Origin: Fibrobacter sp.
GTDB lineage: Bacteria > Fibrobacterota > Fibrobacteria > Fibrobacterales > Fibrobacteraceae
Direction: 5' to 3'
Assembly: GCA_024398935.1 (NCBI GenBank)
Contig: JAKSIH010000020.1
Coordinates: forward strand, 1-50,162
DNA: 50,162 nt
Shown here one piece after another: positions 31,366-39,146 of the stretch (positions within the stretch are counted from its first letter, which is position 1; every line of letters begins with the position of its first letter). Below the pieces are notes generated by a model, which worked only from the letters and a program-made list of their open reading frames with translations, was not told the origin of the DNA and did not search any database. A program made the position numbers and the translations under genes.

Positions 31366-32209
31366 TCTAAACGCACTGGAAGTTGAAGGCCTTACGGTCA
31401 AGTTTCCCATTCGTGGGGGTGTCTTTGGCAAGGTCCAGAAATACTTTACCGCCGTGGACAATGTAAGCTTTGTCCTTCCCCAGGGGAAAATTCTCAGCGT
31501 GGTCGGGGAGTCTGGCTGCGGAAAGTCCACCTTGGTAAAATCCCTGGTGGGGCTTGTTCCCATGGCGTCCGGCAGCTTTAAGCTTTTTGGCCATTCCGTA
31601 AGGAATGGAAAAATTTTCCCTGCAGCGGGGACTGCTGCAAAGGACGATCCCCTCCTGAAAGGGACTACGGATGGAAAAGCTGTTAGAACGTCCGACGTAA
31701 TGCAGATGATTTTTCAGGATCCCTTTAGCAGCCTGAACCCGCGGCAGACCGTGGTAGAAATCCTGACGGCGCCCCTGGTTGCCCGAGGAGTCCGCTTTGA
31801 TGCTGCCCGCAAGAAGGCGGAGGACCTGCTGAATCGGGTGTCTATTCCTGCAGGTGCCCTGGAAAAGTTTCCCCATGAGTTTTCTGGCGGTCAGCGTCAA
31901 CGCCTTTGCATTGCAAGAAGCCTGATGGTGGACCCTAAGGTTTTGCTCTGTGACGAAGTGACCAGCGCCCTGGATGTTTCGGTGCAGGCCCAGATTCTGC
32001 ACCTGTTGGATGACCTGCGCAACGACCTTGGACTTTCCATTGTCTTTATCAGCCACGATATGCAGGTGGTTCGCGCCCTCAGTGATGAAGTGCTGGTGAT
32101 GTATTTTGGACATGTGGTAGAACGGGGCAATGCCGATGAAGTTCTTACCAACCCGAAACATGAATACACCCAGAAACTTTTAGCCAGTGTTCCCACCATT
32201 CGCCGCTAA
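31358..32209 (+). CDS. Opp/Dpp-type ABC transporter ATPase, no permease nearby
   Basis: 283 residues from the ATG at 31358. Walker A GESGCGKST (50-58), Q-loop MIFQDPFSSLNPRQTV, signature FSGGQRQRLCIARSLM, Walker B VLLCDEVTSALDVSVQAQIL and H-loop ISHDMQVV; HEYTQKLLASVP is the usual OppF/DppF C-terminus. Between Walker A and the Q-loop there is a longer than usual insert (about 35 residues, including AAGTAAKDDPLLKGTTDGKA). It would power peptide uptake with a permease and DppD-type partner that are not in the window. Confidence 0.9.
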   Translation: MDNLNALEVEGLTVKFPIRGGVFGKVQKYFTAVDNVSFVLPQGKILSVVGESGCGKSTLVKSLVGLVPMASGSFKLFGHSVRNGKIFPAAGTAAKDDPLLKGTTDGKAVRTSDVMQMIFQDPFSSLNPRQTVVEILTAPLVARGVRFDAARKKAEDLLNRVSIPAGALEKFPHEFSGGQRQRLCIARSLMVDPKVLLCDEVTSALDVSVQAQILHLLDDLRNDLGLSIVFISHDMQVVRALSDEVLVMYFGHVVERGNADEVLTNPKHEYTQKLLASVPTIRR

Positions 32210-32211
32210 AA

Positions 32212-32264
32212 AAGTTCCCCGAGCTAATGTAGATTAAGTTCCCCGAGCCTAGCCGAGGGGGGAG
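32212..32264 (+). promoter_or_regulatory. Leader with two AAGTTCCCCGAGC repeats before rlmD
   Basis: AAGTTCCCCGAGC occurs at 32212-32224 and 32236-32248. The ribosome site GGGGGGAG at 32257-32264 can pair with either CCCC, so the leader could mask translation start. This is read from base pairing only. Confidence 0.3.
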
Positions 32265-32270
32265 AAAAGA

Positions 32271-33587
32271 ATGCCTGATTTCAGAAAGAACTATAAAGGT
32301 TCCCGTAGCGGAAATCCTAAATTTTTCGGAAAGCCCCGCCAGGAACATAAGCCCGAAGTTTATGAACTCCGCATCGAGAAGATGGTGCAGGGTGGCGAAG
32401 GCATGGCCCGTCTGGAAGATGGCCGCGTCTGCTTTGTGGCGGGTGCCCTGCCTGGAGAACTTTGCAAGGTTCAGCTAACCTTCAAGAAGAAGGACTTTAC
32501 TAAAGGTCGTGTCATCCAGATCCTGGAAAGGAGCCCGGACCGTGTGGAACCTAGGTGTCCGCTGTACGGCAAGTGCGGAGGCTGCAGCCTGCAGCACCTG
32601 GCTTCCGAAAAGCAGGTGGAATATATGGAAAAGGTGGAGCGTGAAAACTTCCGCCGTCTGGCCCACGCCGAACTTCCCGCCGACTTTAAGATCCACACCG
32701 GCTCTCCCTGGGGATATCGCAATCGTGCCCGCGTTGTATGCCGCGTGAGAGGCAAGGATTTTCCGGGAACGAAGGTCCGTTTTGGCTTTAGGGAACTGGA
32801 GTCCAACGATATTGTGAACTTCGAGAAATGTCCGGTGCTGACCGATTCCCTGAATGACTTCCTGGAAGGGCCTGCCCAGCAGATCTTTGCCGGCGAGGGC
32901 AATTCCCCTCGGGAACTGGATGTCAATCTTTTCGACAATGGCGATGGAAAAATTTCCTATTACTATCGCGGGATGCATTCCTCTGACTTTGTCAAAAATG
33001 CGGTTAGTGTCGTCAATGTCTGTGAAAGAAAAATCCAGGCAGATGCATCTGTTTTCTTCCAGAGTAATCTGGGCCTTTTGCCTGCGCTGGTAGAATCGGT
33101 TCGTCGCGCTGTAGACGAAGGCCTTAAGAGTGGCGATGCAAGCGACGCCTGGCTTATAGATCTCTTTAGCGGAGTCGGGTTCTTTGCTGCGATTCTCCAG
33201 GACCGTTTTCAGAAAATCACCACTGTGGAACGGGAAGAGGGCTGCCTAAAACACGCGAGAGTTAACTTGTCTGTAAATTCGGAAGATTTCTGCAAAAAGG
33301 TGGAAAATGTTTCCGCTCCTGCCGAGGAATGGCTTTTGGAAAATGTGGTAGATGTTCCCGCAACCCTCATTGTGGATCCACCCCGGACAGGCCTTCCCAA
33401 AGAAGCTCTGGAGGCCATTGTAGCAAGTTCCGTGAACCGTCTCATCTATGTTTCCTGCGACCCTGTAACGCTTGCCAGGGATTTCGCCAAGTTTGCCCAG
33501 GCCGGGTTTATGCTAAGGCATGCCGAAGGATTTGCCTTTTATCCCCAAACGCCTCACCTTGAAATGATGTTTGTCCTGTCCCGCTAA
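32271..33587 (+). CDS. 23S rRNA (uracil-5)-methyltransferase, RlmD/RumA family
   Basis: 438 residues. TRAM domain (YELRIEKMVQGGEGMARLED), [4Fe-4S] ligands CPLYGKCGGCSLQH (C96, C102, C105) with the fourth probably in FEKCPVL; SAM-binding LIDLFSGVGFFA; active-site region IVDPPRTGLPKEAL and the catalytic Cys in YVSCDPVTLARD. These define the m5U methyltransferases that modify 23S rRNA; which uridine (1939 or 747) cannot be read. The N-terminus is basic (FRKNYKGSRSGNPKFFGKPR) and may help bind RNA. Strong ribosome site. Confidence 0.9.
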   Translation: MPDFRKNYKGSRSGNPKFFGKPRQEHKPEVYELRIEKMVQGGEGMARLEDGRVCFVAGALPGELCKVQLTFKKKDFTKGRVIQILERSPDRVEPRCPLYGKCGGCSLQHLASEKQVEYMEKVERENFRRLAHAELPADFKIHTGSPWGYRNRARVVCRVRGKDFPGTKVRFGFRELESNDIVNFEKCPVLTDSLNDFLEGPAQQIFAGEGNSPRELDVNLFDNGDGKISYYYRGMHSSDFVKNAVSVVNVCERKIQADASVFFQSNLGLLPALVESVRRAVDEGLKSGDASDAWLIDLFSGVGFFAAILQDRFQKITTVEREEGCLKHARVNLSVNSEDFCKKVENVSAPAEEWLLENVVDVPATLIVDPPRTGLPKEALEAIVASSVNRLIYVSCDPVTLARDFAKFAQAGFMLRHAEGFAFYPQTPHLEMMFVLSR

Positions 33588-33639
33588 CCTGCAATTTCTG
33601 AATTTGCTATTTTACGGGATGTAAATAAAGAGGCTTTAT

Positions 33640-34083
33640 ATGAGAAATATTCTTGGTGCAGCAGCCTGTGGCCTGATGCTGATGGCTTTTTCTGCCTGTT
33701 CGTCCGATGAACCGAACATTGTTGCTGGTCGTGACTGGAATCCCGGTGCGCAGGTGGTTGCCGATACCACAAGCCTGTTCAAGCTAGATGAACCCATGGT
33801 CATCCAGTTCAATTATGGGAAAAATTTCGATTTTACTGTTTTGAAGACGGTCTTTTACAAGGGAACGGTTAGCGAAAAGGGAAAGGAAATCTGGTCCCAC
33901 GAGGTTCCCGTAAGCCAAAAACTGAGCTCCTACACCTTGCAGGGCAAGTCCAAGAAGGGCGGCCTCATGAGCGCCCGTGAATTGACCCGCCAGAAGGAGG
34001 CCGGCTCCGTGGTTGTCGAGTTTGTCGCCGATGGAAAGGTTCTTGCCTCCAAGGATATCACCTTAGCTGTTCCGGGTAAGTAA
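33640..34083 (+). CDS. Small lipoprotein 1 of a three-gene set
   Basis: 147 residues. Signal peptide with lipobox FSAC, Cys at 20. Mature part is beta-rich with FKLDEPMVIQFNYGKNFDFT and a conserved-looking KSKKGGLMSARELTRQ. Not recognised. The stop and the next ATG overlap by one base (TAATG), indicating coupling. Confidence 0.75.
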   Translation: MRNILGAAACGLMLMAFSACSSDEPNIVAGRDWNPGAQVVADTTSLFKLDEPMVIQFNYGKNFDFTVLKTVFYKGTVSEKGKEIWSHEVPVSQKLSSYTLQGKSKKGGLMSARELTRQKEAGSVVVEFVADGKVLASKDITLAVPGK

Positions 34084-35006
34084 TGAAAATGAGAGCTCTC
34101 CTTTGCCTTGGCGCCGCCCTGCTTCTGTGTTCCTGCGACCCGAGTTCCATTACGATCAATTACAATTTGACGGAACCTGTTGATGTAAGCCTCTATACCG
34201 AAGGGTATTTCTCTACCCTGGACCTGAATGGCGAGGAACGGCTGGGAACGGTGACTGCAACCTATGTGGACCTTCACTACTCCCAGGATGGGGACTCCCT
34301 CAAGGTGGACCGCAAGTATAAGGGACATCGCTCCCGCGGCTACCTGAAACATTCCATGCCTTCCGAGCTGGCCTGGCGCATTTCCAACGTGAGCCTTGCC
34401 GCTATCGATGACCATGTAAAGCGTCTTGACGGATACGACGAAGGTTATGATTCTGTGGTAACCAACTTGCTTTTGGCGGAACGCTGGCGTAAGCAATTGC
34501 TCAACAAGGATTACATCCCCCATCTTAAGCGCATTGAAAAACACCGCTGGGAAATGGACCACCTGATTGTGGGTGAAATTCCTACCAAGGGAAACATTAC
34601 CCAGCTTCTGAAGGACCGCAAGCGACTTAACTTTGGCCTGATTACCGTGGACTCCGTGGTGGTCAAGGGCTTTGAAAATCGCGACCATCGTAGGTGCCTG
34701 GATTATGTCGTCTATCTTCACGAAAGGGAAAGTTTCCCCTATTACATCTGGGAACAGCATGTGAATAGTAAGATCGTTCCTGAAAAGTTCCAGCAGTATA
34801 ATACGGGTCTGCAGGCGACCTATGATGTCAAGTACGAGGTCATGATGGATCCCAGTACAGGTATTCCCTGTCAGGAACGAGAGGTGAAGGTGGGTACCCA
34901 CACCATGGTGAACCCTGTCAGCCAGGATACGGCAACCTTTACCAGCTATGTAACTTACGAACGTCTCTACAATATCATTCGTGAAAACGCGGAAAATAAT
35001 GAATAA
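34083..35006 (+). CDS. Lipoprotein 2 of a three-gene set
   Basis: 307 residues. Lipobox LCSC, lipidated Cys at 18. The mature protein is rich in Tyr, Asp and charged residues, with helical segments (LLLAERWRKQLLNKDYIPHL) between beta strands. No known domain recognised. Overlaps lipoprotein 1 by one base and lipoprotein 3 by 8 bp. Confidence 0.75.
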   Translation: MKMRALLCLGAALLLCSCDPSSITINYNLTEPVDVSLYTEGYFSTLDLNGEERLGTVTATYVDLHYSQDGDSLKVDRKYKGHRSRGYLKHSMPSELAWRISNVSLAAIDDHVKRLDGYDEGYDSVVTNLLLAERWRKQLLNKDYIPHLKRIEKHRWEMDHLIVGEIPTKGNITQLLKDRKRLNFGLITVDSVVVKGFENRDHRRCLDYVVYLHERESFPYYIWEQHVNSKIVPEKFQQYNTGLQATYDVKYEVMMDPSTGIPCQEREVKVGTHTMVNPVSQDTATFTSYVTYERLYNIIRENAENNE

Positions 35007-35433
35007 GGTCCTTGCGTCTCTTGCTTTCTCCCTTCTTGTAGGCTGTGCCGCCCACACGTCGCCTCAGCAGACGCTGGTGGACGACCGCTATATGGTCTAT
35101 AAGGAAACCTATAAGGCCTATAAGGAAGCCGAGGAGGAATATCTGAATCTGCTTTTCAACTTGGAGCAGATGCCGGAGGAAGAGGAACTCTGGATCATGA
35201 AGCGTGACCGGATGCTGGAACTGGTCCAGCTGAAGGAACTGATGCTTGCCGCACGAACGGAACTGGACAATGCCATGCAGGACTGGGAGCGTCATCTGTC
35301 CGACGTCCAGGCCGAAATGAAGAAGTCCCAGGTGAACGCATTTAACCCGAACTTTAGGGGAACGGATGGAAAGCGGACAAGCCCGGGGCAGCTCCTTCCT
35401 GGCGAAGCAAATCAAATCAGACGAAAGAAATAA
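34999..35433 (+). CDS. Small lipoprotein 3, predicted coiled coil
   Basis: 144 residues from the ATG at 34999 (an in-frame GTG at 34981 also exists). Lipobox LVGC, Cys at 16. Residues 30-110 are highly charged and helical (YKAYKEAEEEYLNLLFNLEQ, LMLAARTELDNAMQDWERHL), probably a coiled coil; the last 30 are flexible and basic. A terminator directly follows the stop. Confidence 0.75.
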   Translation: MNKVLASLAFSLLVGCAAHTSPQQTLVDDRYMVYKETYKAYKEAEEEYLNLLFNLEQMPEEEELWIMKRDRMLELVQLKELMLAARTELDNAMQDWERHLSDVQAEMKKSQVNAFNPNFRGTDGKRTSPGQLLPGEANQIRRKK

Positions 35434-35456
35434 AAAAAGGCCGAAAGGCCTTTTTC
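35432..35456 (+). terminator. Terminator of the three-lipoprotein set
   Basis: AAAAAGGCC, loop GAAA, GGCC then TTTTT. Short GC stem extended by A/T pairs; usable in both directions, so it can also end the convergent large gene. Confidence 0.8.
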
Positions 35457-35483
35457 TTTTGGTGGAATTCGTTGAGGAGACTA

Positions 35484-38400
35484 CTACTGCCAGGAATTTG
35501 CAAATCCCATCCCGATGGTAAAGTTTATGCGGGTGGGGGCGATGCTTTCGGGAATCAGGGGCAGGTCGATAGGATTCAGCTTATGACCTCCGGAAAGGTC
35601 CCTGTTCTCGCCGATGCGGCTTAGACCGCGGGCAAAGGTGACAGAAATATCCAGGGGGATGCTGTAGAACAGCTTGTTGCTCATTCTGAAACTCAGGCCT
35701 ACGCTACGATCCCAGAAACGATGGTCCGTAAACTTGTCCGTGTCGAACCAGCTGCTGTTCCAGGCTGCACCCATCTGGGCGAACAGGTCGAAGTAGAAAC
35801 TGCGGGTGCTGAAAATCCAGGCGGTCTTGCGCCAGTCGTCATAGATGGGGAACAGGTAGTGGACTTCCGCCACGGCGGTCTTCGTTCCCGCCAGGGTGTA
35901 GTCTTCCGAACTTCTCAGGTAGGGATAACCTTCCAGGAATACCGCGTTATAGTAGTAAGAATCCAGAGTGTCCTGCTTTGCATCGGTGTTCCAGCTGAGG
36001 ACTCCTGCAATCTTACCGCCGGCGGCAAGCCTTGCTCCGGTAAGGGGGCTCTGGATACTTCCGTAAAGGTTTAGGCCCATTTCGTGAATATTGAAGTTGC
36101 GGTAGTGGGGGGTAATCTTTCCGCTGGCGTTTACGGTAAAGCTTTCGGCGAAGGTTCCCGGACGGTAGAGATCGCTGTTGGCGTACTGGTAGTAAAGGAA
36201 TAGCCCGTTGCCCTGGCCGTTAATGCCCGTATCCTCGCCGGTGTCGCCATAAAGTCCCAAGGCGACAGACGCGCTGATTCTTTTCTGATAGGTCCATTCG
36301 AACATGTCCTCGTAGAGGTTGAAGTTCGCCCAGTCGTAGCTTACGGCAACCTGCAGGGTGTCGATGGACTTGAAAACGCTATAGCCTGCTGCAGCGGAAA
36401 TGGACTGCATGGGAATGGCGTAGTGGCTTATGCCGAGGCTATCCCCGTTGTGGGCGCGAACGTCTTCGTAACGAACTGTATCCTTGCTGGTGTAGTTGGC
36501 GTAGGAATAGGTGAGGCTCAGGTCCAGCGGGGTACTACGATTTTCCCAGGAGGCGAAGAATTCCTTTTCCTGCTCCGGATTCAGTCCCGAACTGTTTATG
36601 AAGTCAAGGCCTGCGCCCAGTTCCAGGAGAAGTCCCAGCTGCACGGTGTTCTTTTTCAGCGGGTCTGTAAGCACTACTGCAAGGCCTGCCTTAAATTTCA
36701 GCTGGCCTTCGCCAAATACGGTAAGGTCCGGGGCGTTTTCGTTAAACACCACCATGGGTACAAACAGCGGCGTGTTGGGAATGGGCTTGTAGTCCTGCTC
36801 GATTCCCGCAAATTCCAGATCGGTCAGCTGGATGGGCTTTACCACCTTTTCGGGAAGTTTCCCCTTCAGGACAATTTCCCTGGAGCCTTCCTTCTGGGTA
36901 ATGGTGCGGGTGGTATCCTGAATCTTGATTACGCTGTCCCGGGTGGCTACGGTAGGAATGGTAAGGCAGTCCTTGTTGATGAGTAAAAGGCTATCGCTGT
37001 TTGTAGAATCCACGAGAATGGGCTTTTCTACAAAGTAGCTGTCGATGGGCTGCTGTTCCTGGCAGTTGTTCCAGGTGGTGTCGGCAATATGGATGACGCT
37101 GTCCCGCTCCGTGACCGTGATAACGGTATCTGCACTGGCGGGAATGAAAATGCTGTAGGGCAACTTATAGAGGGAGAAGCCGTCCTTGTCGTAGTTAGTA
37201 TAATAGAGGGTGTCACCTGCAAGTACAGGGGTAAAGGCTCCGCCAACCACGTTGGTCAGGGGGTGCTCGACGCCTGTGCCCAGGCTCTTCTCGATCAGGT
37301 TGAAAATGCCGTTACGGTTGCTGGAAAAGACGATCTTGTCGTTGTCCAGCCAGTTAACGTCCCGTTCGTCATAGTCGGTGTTGCTTACGACCCTGAAGTT
37401 CTTTCCGTCGGCGTCAACCACCGCAATGCCTCGAACTTCGTTGTCGAAGAAACCAAAGACAATCCGTTTTCCGTCGGGACTGAATTTAGGGCTATAGATA
37501 TTATAGTACTTGAACTTTTCGTCGGGAACGTACAGGTCTACCGGTTCCTCGGACGATCCTTCCTTCAGGTCCTTGCTGAAGGGAACCTTGCTCAGCACAA
37601 AGCGCGTGCTGAAACTTTCGCGACGGACAAAGGCGATGTTCTTTCCCTCCGGGTCGAAGGCGGGGTAGACAGCGTCCTGCAGGTAGGTGACCGTGTGGTG
37701 ATTCTTGTTGGTGTCGCTGACCGCAATGTCGAAGTGGGCGTGGCCATCCTTGTCCCGGTTCTGGTAGCTGACATAGGCAATCATGGGGCCGAAGGTGGAA
37801 TCTTCCAGCACGTCGATGCCTTTATCTAGCCAGGCCTTCTTGATGGTAAAGCCGTGCTTGCCGAAGTCTCCCAGATTGATAATGCTGGTGGAGTCTTCCC
37901 CCTCGATTTCAATGTCCCCGATTTCTACGGAAACATCCAGGCTGTCGGTAGCTGTGTCGACTGCAGTCGAGTCGGCGGTGGAGTCCGCCGGTTCTTCCAG
38001 GGGCATCTTGAATACGCTGCCGTCAAACCAGAGACCGCCAAAGTTGGAAACACCGTAAAGATTCTTTCCGGCGATAATGGGAAAGTCGTTCCAGAAGATC
38101 CCTTCCGTCAGCTTGGTTCCTTCCACCAGTTCTCCCAGGGACTCCTTCTGCTTCTGGTAATCTTCGGTAATTTCCTTTTTCCAGGCTTCATACAGTTCCT
38201 GTTCGCTTACGCCAAGGACATCCTTGATGGCTCCATCCAGAGTCATGCGCTGGAACTTGGAAAGATTCGCCCAGATCTTGGGCACGGCATCTTCGCCATA
38301 ATGCTTGTCGATGTAGCGGACCAGGGCGTAGCCCTGGGTATAGGGACCCAATTCCGCAAAGAGGGAATTGTCCGAAAAATCGTGCATGTATTCCAGGGAC

Positions 38401-39041
38401 AGCAGCGAGTCGTTCAGTGCCGCCACGCGGAGCAGCATGTCGCGGTGGGAGTCCCAGCCGTCAAAGCCCATACGGCTGGATTCGTATTGTGCCGTACCCT
38501 CGGCAAGCCAAAGAGGCTGCAAAGTGAAGGGGAGGAGGGAGGCTGCATTGGAGGTTGTTCTTTCGTTATAGTAATCGACGTAGCTGAACTGCAAACCGTA
38601 CCAATGGGGGTTGACTTTGGCTCCGCTTTCAATACTTACCAGGTGGCTGAACTCGTGGGTCACCACATCGGAAAGCCAGCCATGAGAACTTCTGATTTTA
38701 AAGTCCCAGTTGGTGAGCCACAGGTTCAACGCATTTTCGCTAGGAATGGCAGAACCGTTACTGTAGAGAGCGTTATTCAGGGTAACATTAACCCGGCCTG
38801 TCAAGCCTTTCTGGTATCGACTGACTACACTGTCGTAGACCGCCTCTGCGTAGGCGGATGCCTTGGATGCGTGATCCGTGTATTCCGCAGGGTAATGGAA
38901 CTGGAAATGATCCGTTCCCGCAGTCTTCCACTTAACGTCGCTCTGGTTGCCGTAAAAACCTGCAGCCGAGGCGGTGGCTGCAGCAGAAAGTGCTACAAAA
39001 AAAGTAGCGGCAACTTTCAATAAGAACCTGTGTCGTTTCAA
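35484..39041 (-). CDS. Secreted gluzincin peptidase + TolB-type propeller + C-terminal barrel
   Basis: About 1185 residues from a TTG at 39041; the ORF extends to 39095, but that end lies inside the terminator hairpin of the upstream gene. Signal peptide (LLKVAATFFVALSAAATASA). The peptidase part carries VTHEFSHLVSIES and WLAEGTAQYESSR, the H-E-x-x-H plus downstream Glu of peptidase-MA-like gluzincins. A TolB/WD40-type propeller follows (YPAFDPEGKNIAFVRRE, YSPKFSPDGKRIVFGFF, DKIVFSSNRNGIFNLIE). The last 400 residues alternate as in a barrel and end in FANSWQ, so it may be anchored in the outer membrane. Confidence 0.8.
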   Translation of the reverse strand: MKRHRFLLKVAATFFVALSAAATASAAGFYGNQSDVKWKTAGTDHFQFHYPAEYTDHASKASAYAEAVYDSVVSRYQKGLTGRVNVTLNNALYSNGSAIPSENALNLWLTNWDFKIRSSHGWLSDVVTHEFSHLVSIESGAKVNPHWYGLQFSYVDYYNERTTSNAASLLPFTLQPLWLAEGTAQYESSRMGFDGWDSHRDMLLRVAALNDSLLSLEYMHDFSDNSLFAELGPYTQGYALVRYIDKHYGEDAVPKIWANLSKFQRMTLDGAIKDVLGVSEQELYEAWKKEITEDYQKQKESLGELVEGTKLTEGIFWNDFPIIAGKNLYGVSNFGGLWFDGSVFKMPLEEPADSTADSTAVDTATDSLDVSVEIGDIEIEGEDSTSIINLGDFGKHGFTIKKAWLDKGIDVLEDSTFGPMIAYVSYQNRDKDGHAHFDIAVSDTNKNHHTVTYLQDAVYPAFDPEGKNIAFVRRESFSTRFVLSKVPFSKDLKEGSSEEPVDLYVPDEKFKYYNIYSPKFSPDGKRIVFGFFDNEVRGIAVVDADGKNFRVVSNTDYDERDVNWLDNDKIVFSSNRNGIFNLIEKSLGTGVEHPLTNVVGGAFTPVLAGDTLYYTNYDKDGFSLYKLPYSIFIPASADTVITVTERDSVIHIADTTWNNCQEQQPIDSYFVEKPILVDSTNSDSLLLINKDCLTIPTVATRDSVIKIQDTTRTITQKEGSREIVLKGKLPEKVVKPIQLTDLEFAGIEQDYKPIPNTPLFVPMVVFNENAPDLTVFGEGQLKFKAGLAVVLTDPLKKNTVQLGLLLELGAGLDFINSSGLNPEQEKEFFASWENRSTPLDLSLTYSYANYTSKDTVRYEDVRAHNGDSLGISHYAIPMQSISAAAGYSVFKSIDTLQVAVSYDWANFNLYEDMFEWTYQKRISASVALGLYGDTGEDTGINGQGNGLFLYYQYANSDLYRPGTFAESFTVNASGKITPHYRNFNIHEMGLNLYGSIQSPLTGARLAAGGKIAGVLSWNTDAKQDTLDSYYYNAVFLEGYPYLRSSEDYTLAGTKTAVAEVHYLFPIYDDWRKTAWIFSTRSFYFDLFAQMGAAWNSSWFDTDKFTDHRFWDRSVGLSFRMSNKLFYSIPLDISVTFARGLSRIGENRDLSGGHKLNPIDLPLIPESIAPTRINFTIGMGFANSWQ

Positions 39042-39077
39042 AATAAAATCCGGAAAATATTTACTGTAACAATGTAC

Positions 39078-39110
39078 AAAAAATGCCGTCTCCAAAAAGG
39101 AAACGGCATC
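39078..39110 (-). terminator. Terminator of the GH5 cellulase gene
   Basis: On the minus strand ATGCCGTTTCC, loop TTTTT, GGAGACGGCAT, then a T run. Lies between the cellulase stop and the TTG start of the large gene downstream. Confidence 0.85.
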
Positions 39111-39146
39111 GTTATAATCGGTTAGTTACGATGTTGTCAAAAAGGA

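Noticed and set aside
31126..31563. N-terminal extension of the lipoprotein gene at 30436
   Set aside because: It would run antisense across xseB and the ABC ATPase start, and the signal peptide begins at the GTG at 31125.
35721..39023. Long plus-strand frames opposite the large peptidase gene
   Set aside because: Antisense shadows without ribosome sites or recognisable motifs.
39042..39095. Longer N-terminus of the large peptidase-propeller protein
   Set aside because: The region forms the terminator stem of the cellulase gene and would put a charged segment before the signal peptide.
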